Notes: generated by a model from the letters alone, not told the origin. DNA of 64,000 bases from Metellina segmentata (GCA_947359465.1 OX375875.1:59025981-59089980), one strand, 5' to 3'; positions 46,934-59,427 are shown, counted from the first letter of the stretch. A program made the numbers and translations.

Positions 46934-47037
46934 TTTTAGCTGTGTAAATCCGTCGTGGGAACCTCAAATGTTCCCACGTTGACGTGTCATGGGAGCTTTG
47001 AGAGTAGGCCAGCTCAAGTGTTTACCTCGTTATTTCA
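46934..47037 (+). repeat. SINE body fragment
   Basis: TAAATCCGTCGTGGGAACCT, then TTCCCACGTTGACGTGTCAT and GCCAGCTCAAGTGTTTACCT match the central body of the nearby full SINEs. Head and tail are missing. Confidence 0.6.
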
Positions 47038-47151
47038 CTTATCAAATTGACCCTTATCAAATTTGTCCGTTTTATAACACTTTCGTGACAATTTTCAGAT
47101 AGACCAATGTTTAAAATCTGAGAGAAGTCTGGATATACTCTCGTAAATGAA

Positions 47152-47450
47152 AGGGCTGCAGTATCTCGGTTGGAAGAGGAACGGACTAGCAACTAGGGGG
47201 TTGCGAGTTCGAATCCAATCAAAGACCGTCGTGTACAAAGGAGGCTGATGCACGTTAAATCTGTCGTGGCCTCAAGTATCCTCACGTTTTGTGTAAAGTT
47301 GGGAAAGTGGGGGTTGCTGCTCAGGTATGACCTCGTGGTTCAAGATTACGTGGTGTTGTCCTCGTATATCTCCCTTCGGGTTTGATACCGGATCGTCGCC
47401 AATAGACCGTTTCGTTGCTACAGTGCGACGTAAATTCAAATACCTATCTA
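47152..47450 (+). repeat. SINE, head type I
   Basis: Head: TATCTCGGTTGGAAGAGGAA and GTTGCGAGTTCGAATCC. Body: CTGATGCACGTTAAATCTGT, GCTGCTCAGGTATGACCTCG, GGTTCAAGATTACGTGGTG. Tail: TCCCTTCGGGTTTGATACCG, CGTCGCCAATAGACCG, GTGCGACGTAAATTC. Intronic in the PITP gene, same strand. Confidence 0.8.
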
Positions 47451-48139
47451 CCTCGTATGTGAAGAGTATTACATTGATCACTATTTTTGTAGATATGCCC
47501 CTGGATAAGCACTGTCCTTAGGATATTTTGACAAAGATTAGCAGACTTTAGGTATTTGGGCTAACATTCTTACAGATTGCAAATATCTTGCCATAAGCAC
47601 AATTTTTTCTATTTGTCTATTTCTGAACTATACGACTAACGACCGCCTAATGCAATCAAACGTCGTGCAGCTATTGCGATTTGCTGTTTAAACTAAAATT
47701 TTCCTTCATACTCGTTGTAGAGCAGAGACCTACTGTTTGCTTGCATCAGGACATATTCATAAGGGGGAACCATCATCATTTCAGGTCCCGAAATCTAACG
47801 GTATCTCGGGATCTTTAAGTATTTTGCCTGTTTCTAGGTTAAAATAATTTATAAATCTTTTTATTTTGTTTATGGTAGCAAAGGAGTAGAATAATTGTAT
47901 AAGGGAAAAATTGATAAATTTGTGCAAATTAACCATTGAGTACTTGGAATACTTTTTATGAGGGACTCGTCATCTAAATTTAAAGTCGTGTCAGTCATTT
48001 AACTTGCTACTGGGTACCAGTGTGCAGATGCTGAAGCCCATTCAAGTTTCATTGCGTGACTCTAGGACGTATTTCGTTGGTTTGAAATGCTGCCCAGAAC
48101 CTGTGTTAATTCTAAATCTGAGTCATTCCTCCATCTTCA
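47451..48139. other. Intronic non-coding DNA
   Basis: Nothing recognised. The open frame at 48004-48381 runs into the LINE tail below but only its second half matches. Confidence 0.4.
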
Positions 48140-48660
48140 TATATAAGGACCCACGCAGGCCACGAGGTCAGCGAGAGGGCGGATGCTCTGCAAAAGAAGC
48201 ATCAGTGAGAAACAGTACATCGACAAGGCACAACAAATGGATAAGGAATACACCTGGAAAAAAATTAACAAAGAAGAAGAAGGAATGTGGCAAGGGCGAT
48301 GTGACTACTCAAGAGAAGGGAAGAGTAGTCCACACAGAATACAAGGACATATCACAGACGAGACTTCTTGGATTTTTTTAGATCAATCAATTTATCACTG
48401 GTCAATGCGTATTTGGACAGCACCAGAAACGTTTATTCAATAAGGAAGACAAATGCGAATGTGGAGAAGGAATTAAAAGTGTTGACCACGTAATTTACGA
48501 CTGCAAACTATGGAAAAACATAAGAAAAGACCTATTTCCCCGTGACCTACAAAAAAGTAGAAAGAAAACTACTTTGGACAAGTAAAATGTCAAGACCATG
48601 TCCAGTTGATAATAGCCAATCGACTTTTTGAAATAAGACTAGAAGATTTATCATAGCCCA
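48140..48660 (+). mobile_element. LINE tail, R1-like: RNase H end and zinc knuckle
   Basis: Across three frames the plus strand reads THAGHEVSERADALQKK (end of an RNase H domain), MWQGRCDYSREG, GQHQKRLFNKEDKCECGE and DHVIYDC (a C-x-C...H...C knuckle). This is the C-terminal order of R1/Loa-type non-LTR retrotransposons. It differs from the jockey-like tail at 2185-2935. Frames are broken, so this is a dead 5'-truncated copy. Confidence 0.7.
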
Positions 48661-48809
48661 TCCTATGATAGCAAGTGTAATTGTATTGTAATATTGAGAA
48701 ACATAGGCGGCAACGCATATGCTGTGCGGGGTTGCTTACAACCCAGAACTACACCGTATGCCTTAGAGCGGGACGGTTTTGTTAAATTAAATATAAGGAT
48801 TAGTATTTT

Positions 48810-49120
48810 TTGCAATGAATAATCTGACCAATTGGCTAAAGCTGGATCACAGTTGTCCCAGCCTTAATCCTCTCTACCTCTACGTTATCAAGAGGCTTAT
48901 GTACTTGTCTACAAGGACTGATATATTTTTTATCTACAAAGAGATGTCTATGGGACGCTACTGGAATGTTCTGTTGAGAAGTAAAACTCGTATCCCAGGT
49001 TCCTTGTCCAGAGTCATTGTATTCATTTGCTTTCTACTTTCCGGACATGTCTACCTACAAATACACATTGTATTGGAGTAACGATATCATCTATCCATCC
49101 CTTTTGCGAACTGGATGAAA
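48810..49120 (+). mobile_element. LINE tail fragment related to the one at 2477-2896
   Basis: The frame from 48815 carries NLTNWLKLDHSCPSLNPL, RYWNVLLRSKTRIPGSLSR and FLLSGHVYLQIHI, in the same order as WDCLLSNKGRIPTDLPRR and HLLTGHDYLQQHL in the left-hand LINE. So both come from the same or a related jockey-like family. Confidence 0.65.
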
Positions 49121-50099
49121 TAAATAACTCGAGATCACATCAAATACTGCTTTAAACGTCCAGATAATACAGTTGAAAATACAGCAGATAATGTATTTAA
49201 AACGTATTTGATCGATTCGAACCTCTATTAGTCTGTTCGTCGACTGATGTCCGAAAGGCCAGAGGTGGGCGTGTAATTTTCTGAAATATCTTTAAATTTT
49301 CTTGTCATTTTTCACTTAGCCTAAATGTACAGGTGTCCCACCTTTCTATTCAGCTTCTGAATGAATCTCGTCGTCCAGCCAGGATTTGTGTCTGTTTTCT
49401 ACCCGCGTCCTTTGGCTTTTATATTCGTTTGTTTGCTGTCACGTGATCCTGCGTTCACGATTCGAAAGTTTGCGTGCGTACCAGATTTATGTTTACCTTC
49501 CACAATCATGTAAATGGCCACATGTTGCTCCCGATTTCAGCCCATTTTCTTTTTTTGAGACTACGTTTTCAAATTACATCGCAAAAGCAGTAAAACAGGA
49601 ATATGTTAGTCACGCTACACTTGAATTATTAAATTTGAAAGCTCTCAGCATCGTTCCTTCGTGGAGAAATCAGGTAAACAAAGCTTTTGGGAAAAGTGTT
49701 AGCGAGTTTATAAAATATGTCTCCGCTTTCAAAGGGACCAGTCAAGATTGTTGAATGAATTTAAAAGACCCTTTCACTCACATTTCTTAGAAAGTGATTG
49801 CGTTTATTTCATAATTAACGCATTTATCACTAAGGTTTTATTATTCGCATTTTATTTACAATAAAAATAACGTATAATTGTGTGCATCTTAAAAGATGTG
49901 AAAACAATTTTCAACTTTAAAATAATTCGAACTTGTAAAGGGGCGTAGAATTAACACAAGAAATGGTAAATGTACGATTTTTTATCCAACAACTTAAAAG
50001 GGACCGTAATTCGTCCCTGCAGTACAGCCACACGACCTAGCAAAAGTCTGTCATCTTGTAGAGTTGTATGTACGGGTTGTCAATGAACATTTTGCTAGC
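49121..50099. other. Intronic DNA with one unassigned open frame
   Basis: The 122-codon frame at 49386-49754 contains HVAPDFSPFSFFE, faintly like the third-acid region of a Tc1/mariner transposase, but nothing upstream supports this. I do not assign it. Otherwise nothing recognised. Confidence 0.3.
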
Positions 50100-50400
50100 A
50101 CTCAAACACCGTTATTTCTGACCTCTCAGACATGATCATTAGAACGCGCCGAGTTGGAGCGTCAGTGGCGAAAACAGACAACCTTGTGGGATTCCAATTA
50201 ACTCTGTCAACTGTTATGATAGCCCACACAAAATGTGGAAAGACGTCATCTTCGAAACAGAACAGTGGGTGAAAGTCTTAGATTACCGACATGGATTGAC
50301 GGGTGTTGAAGTGATAGTGTCCCAGAAAGTACAGTACAACGGTGTTCCAGATAATCTTCGAGATAAACATTCCACTCCCGGACGAAGGTGATGAGTGTGT
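50100..50400 (-). mobile_element. LINE reverse transcriptase scrap
   Basis: On the minus strand ELIGIPQGCLFSPLTLQLGA (about 50195-50140) resembles the RT finger motif x-P-Q-G-x-x-x-S-P. Upstream, LSGRTVVLYFLGH fits the preceding segment. Too short and decayed to classify. Confidence 0.5.
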
Positions 50401-50757
50401 CAACTGCATTTATATTATTTTATACCCTTAGATGTGTTTCTGTCTCTAAAATCTTTAAATATTCTATCTCTTTCTTCATCAATAAAATATTTTATAAAAT
50501 ACTAGGAAGAACATATAAGACATTACATCATAGGAAAAATAAAAAGTAAGTTCAAACATAAATTTTAAAATTTAATTTGTTTAAAAAAAAATTGTTTTCT
50601 ATCAACACTGGTAAAGCAATCTGACCTGCGTATAGCAATCGTTGTATACTCAATGCTATTTCTATGGCGATTTCAAATTGCTTTTGGCCTAGGCCTTAGG
50701 TCAATTTCAGGCCTTTTAGTAGTCGAATTTTTCAAAATCCTTAGTTTACCTCTACGG

Positions 50758-51536
50758 CAGGGCTCGAAATACCCGGGTGCACAGGTAGACTGTGCACCTA
50801 ATTTTCTGGGTGCACGCAGTGTACCTAACGTTAAAAAAGAACGGAGGTGAACGTGTTTTATGCTATTTTGATGTTTGAATAAAATATTAGTATCGACCTC
50901 TCTCACTCTAAAGGAACGTAATTAAAATTTATAAATACACACTATGCAAGAACAAAATCACTGGGCCGTAACGGGTTTATACATGAGAAAGGTTTACTTG
51001 TGCCACTGCCACCAGAACTTTCCGATGATCGAAACTTTTTCCAGATGGCTCTGTTGAAGCGACTGTCGCGACAGCTGGAGAAGGGAGAATTTATATCACT
51101 TGACCAACCGCGAACGATAGGCATCCCACATTTCTGTAAACACCTCGTGTTTCAATAAAGTGTAAAGCCGTATGAATTCCCGAGAATTGTCTGGCCACTG
51201 CTTGTCGTAAACAAATATTTTTATTATTTATCTTTAAATTCAGATTTTATCTACTTAAAATATAGTGCACTCGTTAATTTTTTTATGTGTTTTTGCCCAC
51301 CAATGTCTAATGACTGAATATTTGTAGGTAATAATTTCACAGAAAATTAAAATTGTTTAAATATTTTTATTTACTGTCTACTACAAACCTATCTAAACAT
51401 ACCCAACTAATAAAGTAGTTTACATTACATTAATGCTCTTACATTACGCTTTTTTAAATGTGCACCTAAAATATAATCTGTGCACCTAATTTAAAACTTA
51501 GGTGCACCTGTATTAAAAAATCCATTTCGAGGTCTA
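50758..51536. mobile_element. hAT-type non-autonomous element with subterminal GTGCACCT motifs
   Basis: Flanked by a perfect 8-bp duplication CTCTACGG (50750-50757 and 51537-51544). Ends CAGGGCTCGAAAT at the left and the reverse of TAGACCTCGAAAT at the right. Just inside each end are several GTGCACCT-type motifs (about 50780-50827 and 51460-51508). A 60-codon minus-strand frame (50942-51124) has no recognised motif. 779 bp. Confidence 0.82.
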
Positions 51537-51544
51537 CTCTACGG

Positions 51545-52429
51545 TATAAGAAGAGTCGCCTTGCAAAATTTCAGCTTCCTGGGACTTGTACTTCTTGAGA
51601 TACTGTGATGAGTGAGTAGGTCAGTGAGTGAGTGCTATTTGAATTTGGTGGAGTGGTAGCATCCGATACGTTAGTTGCCAAAGCGATGTTTTTCGCCAAA
51701 CAAGATGGCGGCCAATCCAAGATGGATACCACATAGCAAAATCCACACTGTGAACCTTTTCATACATTATGTAAATAGGAATAATTTGTTAAAAATAGAA
51801 AACATTTTCAATTCTCTGCAACAAATTTTACTTGCAAATCTTCTAATTTTTACAGAGGATTATTTTCTCTGAACATGGCCGTTATTTTGCGTTGTTTCCG
51901 CAAATAAGTCCAGGCTGAACTCATTTCTTTTTTAATTTGAAAAGTGTAAAAAAGTGGGGGAAAAAAAAAACGCCGGTTAGCAAAACGTCCGGTTGTTTAA
52001 CAATTTGGGATTTTGTTCTCTTTCTGGAATTAAAATTGAGGATTTTTTTTCTAGATAGGTCAGTTCTTTTCTGGGATCCTGGTAATCCACCAAATATTTT
52101 TCAATGTGAGAAAAATCATTTTTGTTTTCCTACTGGTAAACAATGCAATTTGAATCCGGTTTTTGAGCTATTCGTACAGCCAAAAGCAGAACAAGTGGGC
52201 ATCTTCGTATCTCAAATCATTTATCAAACGATGCATTAAATAATTCGAAAATTAATATGCTGATGAAACTCAAGACCGCAGACTACCATTATATGTACAT
52301 TGCACTAATTCCGAGCTAATCCCCAAAATGGCGACTGTTTTCACACGTGACTCTTGTCGTCCAATCAAAAGCGAAAGCGGCACGAAAGCACCGGGGAAAA
52401 GGCTGTCGCTACTTAAGTCACTATCCAGG
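51545..52429. other. Intronic DNA with a dispersed repeat
   Basis: At about 51937-52020 the plus strand carries GTTAGCAAAACGTCCGG after an A-rich tract. A similar segment occurs in reverse at about 54300-54410 (GTTAGCAAAGCATCGGG on the minus strand). The two short frames thus share PxVSKxSG. Probably two copies of an unknown repeat, not coding. Confidence 0.4.
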
Positions 52430-52472
52430 GCTTTAGTCTCGGCATCTGACCGTGGTTCAAATTATGTGGCAA
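52430..52472 (+). repeat. SINE body scrap
   Basis: TCTCGGCATCTGACCGTGGT followed by TCAAATTATGTGG matches the central SINE body. Confidence 0.5.
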
Positions 52473-53594
52473 TACACCTAATGGCTTAGGCTGGGACAGT
52501 GGTAACTAGTTGAATATCTATTCAATAAAATTCCATTTTTTAAAAAACTTTTTTATAAATTTATCAAAGTTTTTGCACAACTCTTATGGTTTGTTTTGGT
52601 TCACGGAAAAATATTTTCTTCAAAACCCATTCAGTCTCCGATCCAGTCAAATTTGACTTTGATGTATGCAACTTGCAATCCTTTTAGTTAAATTAATAGT
52701 TTACCTCTAATTTTATTTTCTTGAAACATCCGATGTGCCAATAAATGAATTTACTTCATATTTTCATTATGTATTTATGAGAATGTATTCTAAAATAATT
52801 ACTGGGATGAGAAGGCTGAAGCTGCAAACACAACAAGGTAAGCACTGTAATTTCAAAAACAGAAAGGAATTATAAATTAAAAATTAGGAACTTTTCGAAA
52901 ATAAAAGTTGGTGGATCAGATAGGAGCCTGACCCAGACAACACAAAATGTTGTTTCCTACCCAAGAGCAGCAAGGTGCTAAAAATTTGCTCATACATCCC
53001 CCTAAAGACCATTAAAAAGTAAAAACAAAACAATATGAAAAGAATAAGAAAACGAAATCTAACTCGCAACAGCAGCTTTGAAACCGACAACACCAAGTCC
53101 GATCCTGATAAAACTTAACTCTTTCTTTCCCTTTTTATAAAAGCAAATGCACTGCAAAGAGATAAAAGAAAAACATCCTAAGTTTTTTTCTTGCGGTCTC
53201 CATTCTATAATTTGTTTATGTACTTACACATATTACTAATACGTGTACTCGTAAATGGCCATATATTAACTGCTGAATTTTGTAAAAAACAGATGGCTTA
53301 TTTTGAAAAATCTCACTTTTGTGTGGCATTATTTGTGTATAATTGTTAGAAAATAGACTTGAGTATTAAATTTTTTATATACTACCGTTCTTATAAGATT
53401 AATTAACCTGCAAGAGCATCCCATTGGGTCGAAAGACAGGTATTTCATTGTATAATACGGTTTTTTCAATATTTTATTTAAGTCCTTATTTTGTCCTAGA
53501 AAGTGCTTAGAAAGTCCTTATTTTTAGTTAGAAAAAAAGAGTGGGAACCCTGGAGATATTCTTGGTCAGAGATAAAGATATATTGAATTGAAAA
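52473..53594. other. Intronic non-coding DNA
   Basis: No exon or mobile element recognised. Confidence 0.45.
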
Positions 53595-54130
53595 TGAGGA
53601 ATTTTTTTGTAACCACGGGACCGTGAGGAATATTTTTGTATACACAGCGTATAACGCACATGGTTTCAGTACGTATAAACCACTATACTTGGACTCTTGG
53701 AGGAATATTTTGTAGCTAAGTCACAGCGTATAACGTGCGACCCCTGCCTGCCAGCGAGAACCTTTCACTGTTGGCTTCCATACGTATAAACCGTTGTACC
53801 GTGAGGAATTTTTTGTAGATAAGTCACAGCGTATAACACGCGATCCCCGCCTGCCGGCAACCACGCCGCCCCTCCGGGGACGGCGAGAACCTTTCACCGT
53901 TGGCTACTATGCGTATAAACCACTGTGACAGGAGGAATTTTTTTGTAGATAAGTCACAGTGTATAACATGCAACCCGTGCATGCCTGTGATAGACAATCA
54001 CCGCTGGCTTCTATACGTATAAAAAACTACCGGGAGGAAACTTTTTGTAGATAAGTAACGGCGTATAACGCAAGATCCCCGCCTGCCAGCGAGACACAAT
54101 CACCATTGGCTTCCAGGCATATAATCACCT
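53595..54130 (+). repeat. Minisatellite-like tandem array, about five units of about 101 bp
   Basis: Units start GAGGAAT near 53624, 53700, 53802, 53931 and 54032. Each carries TTTGTAGATAAGTCACAGCG followed by TATAAC, a GATCCCCGCCTGCC block, GAGAACCTTTCACCGTTGGC, and ATACGTATAAACCAC. The first unit is shorter and the third has an extra GC-rich piece of about 28 bp (near 53858-53884). The units are more GC-rich than their surroundings and non-coding. Confidence 0.85.
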
Positions 54131-54689
54131 TCTGGTTCCTCCGTGTTGTACATTTTGAGAATTTCCAACACAAAGACCATCCAGTGTTTTTAATATAAAT
54201 TACTAAAATACGTCTTCACAGGTTCCAAATGTATACTATCATCAAACATTTTTGCAAAAAAACAAACAAAAGAATTAACACGATTAGTTCTATAGTAAAA
54301 TGTCCAAAATCTAGAATTGTCCTAAATCTGGAATTTTCCAAATTTCCCGATGCTTTGCTAACCAGCGGTTTTTTTCTCGAATTTTTACTTTTTTCCGACA
54401 ATTTTTAAAAATTCAGGATTTAAACCTGGATTTAATTGATGAAACAACTCAAAAAAATGTACATGTTTAAAGTAAATACCACACAGAAAAATTAAAAGAT
54501 TTGCAATAAAATTTGTTCCATTGTATTTATAATTTTTTTTTTTCATTTTTAACAAATTAATCCTAGTTATATAAATCATATTTTACGATTTAAAACGCAA
54601 AATTCGCCAGGGGTTAACCTTATATAAGCAAAATAAAAGTACAACTTATCTGAAGAAATCAACAAAAAATTCCAGAGTAACGGACGTAA
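54131..54689. other. Intronic non-coding DNA
   Basis: Contains the reverse copy of the dispersed repeat noted at 51937, and the 8-bp target site of the hAT element at its right end. Confidence 0.4.
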
Positions 54690-57600
54690 CAGGGGCGTAT
54701 ATAAGGGAGGGGCCGAGGGGGCCCTGGCCCCTCCCGAAATTTTGACTATGTTCAATCATGATAACTTTTTATTTTGAACTTTTTGAAATCTAATTTGTAT
54801 TTCTGGCGGAAACAATTTTCTTAAAATTTTTTATTATTTGGACACATTTAAAACTGGACAGAGAAGCTATTTCCTTTCCAGAGTAAAGTAAACACAGTGG
54901 GCTGGACACAGGTATCCCCAAAATTTATTATGGTTGATGAAAGATGTGCTGTGACCACGTGGTTGTGCGAGTGCAACTCAACAGAGAATATTTTCTCCCT
55001 CCGTTGCCCGCAGAATCCAATTGACACCCCTGACAGTTTTACGACTTTGCGAGATAAGAGACCCTCTGTCTAGCTTCCCAAACAACCCCTTGGGCATCGG
55101 TGAAAAGTCAATCCTCCATTCAAAACTTCTTCACAAAAAGACGAAATAACACTGATGGAACCGCAATCAGCTGCAGCCCCCCACTGAAGATTCTTCAAGA
55201 TCCAATGACAAACAAATTGTCAAAGTAAGCTTAGTAACGAAAAATATTTATGATATTGGGAATCATTATCATAAAAGTTCTCTAAAATCTTTAACAAATG
55301 AAGAAATAATTTCCTTTGTTGAAAATATTTGGAAACCTGAAAGTGGACAGAAATTTCCCAATACGTCAGATTCAAACCACAAGAGATCCTTTCAATTAAA
55401 ATGGCTTGATGATTACAAATGGTAACATATTCCGAAGAAAAATCTGGATCTTTTTGTAAGTGCTGTGTATTTTTTTCATCTGAATCTGTTCGAATAGGAG
55501 ATAATCAATTACCAGGGGCTTTAGACACAAAGCCTTTTACTAATTTGAAAAAAGCCGAAGAGGTATTCAATAATCATGAAAACTGCACGTCCCACAAAAA
55601 ATCAGTTTTAATAGCCGAAAATATTAAGGCTATGGTTAACAAAAAACACTGAAAGTGTTATAGTTCAATTTAACACCCAAAGAAAACTGATGCAATTAAT
55701 ATTAGAAAGAAAATAATACCGATAGTTCAAACAATACGATTTTGTGGGAGACAACAAATAGCACTAAGAGGCCATATTGACAGTGGACGAATCAGTTTGG
55801 AGAAACCTGAAAGCAATGATGGAAATTTTCGAGCATTATTGAGATATAGAGCCAACAGTGGAAATATCAATCTTTATAGATCATCTCACTAACAGCGGCG
55901 GGAAGAGCATGTATAGGAGCTCAGTTATACAAAATGAACTGATTCATACACTTGGCCAATTAATTCAATCAAAAATAATATCTAATGTTCGTAAATCATC
56001 CTTTTATACTGTATTAGCTGATGAAACCACCGATTTCAGCCAAATAGAACAATTTTCTCTTTGTGTTTGAAACGTCGATGATGAGTTGAATAAAACCAGA
56101 AATAAAATCAGACATTTCCTAGCTTTTGTTCCTGTCTTTGATGTAACAGGTGCAGCCTTAGCTTAAAACTGTGTTAGAAAACTTATAAAGTTTAGAACCT
56201 GATTTAAATAAGTTGAGAGGGCAAGGATATGATTGAGCTGCGGTAATGTAATTTAGAGGAGTACACGATTACATTAAGGAAAAATTTCCATTAGCTGTAT
56301 TTACACATTGTTCTTCTCGTACTCTAAACTTATGCCTGATGAAAACTTATGATCTGATTCGTGTAATATTTCTTCTATAGGAAACTGTGTGGGGGGTAAA
56401 GAAGTTTGTGGGTGTTTTCATTCATCGGCCAAAAGAACGGCGATATTAAAGTCAGTGATTTTAAAATGCTGCCCTGAACAGAAAAAAAGAAACTAATTTC
56501 TTTATGCGAAACTCGCTAGGTCAAAAGACATGATTCTGTTTTGGTATTCAAAAATTTGATGGAACCCATAATTCTTGCTCTCATAGAATTTGAAAACGAA
56601 GGAAGTAATTCCTCCTATAGGGTATATGGGTTAATAAGTTCAATAACGCAATTTCAGTTTCTCGTCAACCTTTTTGTTTTGAGCAGTATGCTCGCCATAA
56701 AAATTTATCAGAAAAACTGTCAATAAAAAAATATTGACCTCTCGGAAGCTATTGGAATGTATCAAATGTGTTGGAACTGGCATCAAACATAAGGACGGAT
56801 GCCGATGAAAATTTTGAGACTCTATACAGTGAAATAAACGAATTTGCTGAAAAAATAAAGATAAGAGAAGAAGTTCCTAGAACTTGCCGCCTTCAAAATG
56901 TAAGGAGCAACGTCCCTTACAGCAGCAGGTTTGTGGAGACTGAAGACTTATTTACGAAATACGACTTCAGAAACGAGACTATATGGACTGGCGCTGCTTT
57001 CAATTCACAGAGATATTAAAATAACAGACGAATAAGTTTTTGATAAGTTTGTCAGTTCACCAAGAAATACATATTTTGTTTTGTAAAGTTCTCAGCAATT
57101 TTTGCCATTTTACAGGGTGTCCACTCTTAACCTTGACTGATAATGTCTTTACTAATTTCTTAACCATTCGTTATATATGCATATTTTCAATAACAAAAAT
57201 GTTTGGAAAGGAAAAAATTGTATTTTAAACGTTTTGGATAAAAAAAGTTATCAATTAAAAAAAAAAATTTAATTTTTATTCGGTGTTTTAGTTTTATTAA
57301 TCATATTTAGTAAACTAAGATCCAGGTACTCTTACATTAAGCAAAGAAATTTCTATTGAGATAGTAAATAAAAGTAAATTACCTATCCATCAACTGTAAG
57401 AGTGGGCCCCCCTTTATATAAGGATTATAGAATATTTTAAATAAGTAAACAAGTTACTTTTTTCCAATTAAAGAAATTTATATTTCAATATAAAAACAAT
57501 ATTTAAAATTATAATTTCGAATTTCTAAAAATACATTTAAACTGTCCTTTTTTTACCCATGTCTGACCTATTCCTTTTAATATCCATGCAGGTTTTAAGT

Positions 57601-57870
57601 CATTATTATATACATTTTAAATCTATATTTAAGTCATTATAAAATACATAACTACCTATTTTTAGAAATAAATTTTAAACAATTTGAGAATTTCAAATTG
57701 TTGTTGGAATTATATTGAATTGTTATCATTTATTCAAATTGATATCTTGAAGTCCTAAATAGCTTTCGAATGTTTGCTTCCCCCAAAATTAATACATTTG
57801 TACTATGTATACTAAATTGCTTTAGAGAATATTTGGCCCCTCCCGAAATAAAATCCTATATACGCCACTG
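54690..57870 (+). mobile_element. hAT transposon with ZMYM1-like transposase, 3181 bp
   Basis: Perfect 8-bp duplication GGACGTAA at 54682-54689 and 57871-57878. Ends CAGGGGCGTATATAAGG and, in reverse, CAGTGGCGTATATAGGA, followed on both sides by a GGGAGGGGCC block. The interior encodes a decayed transposase. A smaller element may be nested at about 57112-57410, where ACAGGGTGTCCACTCTTA is loosely mirrored by TGTAAGAGTGGGCCC. Confidence 0.9.
54990..57020 (+). pseudogene. hAT transposase pseudogene (TTF zinc finger, DUF4371-like)
   Basis: Across frames the translation gives, in order: a TTF-type zinc-finger region (YDIGNHYHKSSLKSLTNEE; RSFQLKWLDDYKW; SGSFCKCCVFF; NHENCTSHKKS), the hAT-related core with ADETTDFSQIEQFSLCV (about 56010-56070), FPLAVFTHCSSRTLNLCL-like sequence (about 56285-56335, partly by eye), and a later segment with LASNIRTDADENFETLY and VPRTCRLQNVRSNVP. 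This is the layout of the transposases related to zinc-finger MYM-type protein 1. Stops and frameshifts (for example near 55417 and 56160) are frequent. The C-terminal dimerisation motif was not found. Confidence 0.8.
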
Positions 57871-57878
57871 GGACGTAA

Positions 57879-58839
57879 CAAGCACAGACACAATTAATGT
57901 TAAAAAATTAAGAAAAAAAAATGGCAGAAATACGAAGGGTTGCTTTAAAATGGTTGTAAGCGCGCAAACTCGCTATAACTGTAAGGTTACCACATTTGGC
58001 TATAAATCGCCATAAGTTATAACGTATCGGATACTACATACCACCTGTTGCCTTCACTATTGTAACAGAAATTGCATTCGTTTTGCAATTCATGACAGCA
58101 ATAATGTTGTCTCACTCTTGAAATCTAAATTAATCCCTGCGTTGACAGTTGTATCCGATAATTTTTTTTTTGGAGAAGAAATAACTCCCAATTCAGATTT
58201 GCACTAATTTAATCTCAGGAAGTAGGAACGGAAATATCGAAGTGTTTTCTATTTATATCCCCCCCCCTATAAACTTTAAAAGCAGTACAGGAACTGGTTC
58301 AATTAGCAATCGGTAGCAATAAAATAGCCGAAAGCCACTTGCTACACTAGGTCGAAAATGGGTGAAGTAATTGATCCAAATAAGTAAATGCTGTTCTTCA
58401 GAAATGAACTGATTTTCATTTAAATTTCTTCAGTAAAGATGAATTTCTTTTGAATTTGTTTTTTGGAAAACAGCAGAATTTGTTGAAGGAATATTGCTTT
58501 TTTGGTGATAGTTATTTTGTTTGTATAAAGAATATTTTTACTCAATTCCAATTTACCTACAGTGAGTCTAAAAAGTAATCGTATATCAATGAGATAATAC
58601 TCAATGAACGTCTATTTTTCGAAAAGTAAGAATAAAAATTTGAAAAGTATAAAGAAAAATATGATGGAAGACATTTTATCCCTGCATAAAAAAGTTCTGC
58701 GAAATTCAGCAATAGTTTCAAAATAAAGAAAACCAAATTACTTTTTTTTTTCAAATTTCCTCTATCGTCTTATGCCAATCATCGTATTTCGTAACGCAAC
58801 GAAATTAGAAGTACTTTGTATTACTCTGTCTTGATAGCC
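57879..58839. other. Intronic non-coding DNA
   Basis: No gene or transposon end recognised; includes a C-run at 58259. Confidence 0.45.
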
Positions 58840-58995
58840 GATTGGTTAGCGCTCTGACCCTTGATTCAACAGGCTTTGGGTTTAAATCCCGGTCTTAGCA
58901 TGGATGTTCGCAATAATTTGGAATCTAATTTAAGCCGTATGTCCGGCTCTAATTTGTCCTCGTGTAGCAAAAATGACCGTAGAGCCAGAAACCAA
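58840..58995 (+). repeat. SINE, head type III
   Basis: tRNA-like head: TGATAGCCGATTGGTTAGCG (box A) and GGGTTTAAATCCCGG (box B region). The link GCATGGATGTTCGCAATAAT resembles the post-head link of the type II heads (GCATGGATGTTTGTAAGCGT). The tail is CCTCGTGTAGCAAAAATGAC, shared with 14040-14125. Right after it a Tigger element begins. Confidence 0.7.
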
Positions 58996-59427
58996 GTACA
59001 ATAGAACTCCAATTATCCGGACTGTTTTGAGAAAACAAAATGAAATCAGCAAATCCAAGTTTCTTATCGGTGAATGATAGGACGAAGTATCAGTTGAGGA
59101 CATAAGATAGTGAAAATTCATGGATGTTCCGAGTGCAGTGCAATGGACGTAAGCGACTGTTTGGTGTATGATTCTTCGGACCCTGGATTCCAAATTTTCA
59201 GTGACGATGAAATCATTTATGACCCGGAAGATGACGATATTGCTACTCAACCAGACGCGGGCCCGTCAGCTAGTAAGGCATTTGAGTCCCTTGACACAGC
59301 GCAAAATGTATGGAGCTGCAGCCTGAGCCAACGCCTTCTAAAACTACTTTGTTACAACAAAACAAGTAAAGACAGCGAAACCACTGCCTTTGACCAATAT
59401 GTTCAAGCAATGATAAGTATTAATATA

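Noticed and set aside
48004..48381. 125-codon frame as a host gene
   Set aside because: Its second half is an out-of-frame reading of the LINE RNase H tail.
49386..49754. 122-codon frame as a possible gene
   Set aside because: No domain, no splice support, and only a weak resemblance (APDFSPF) to a transposase motif.
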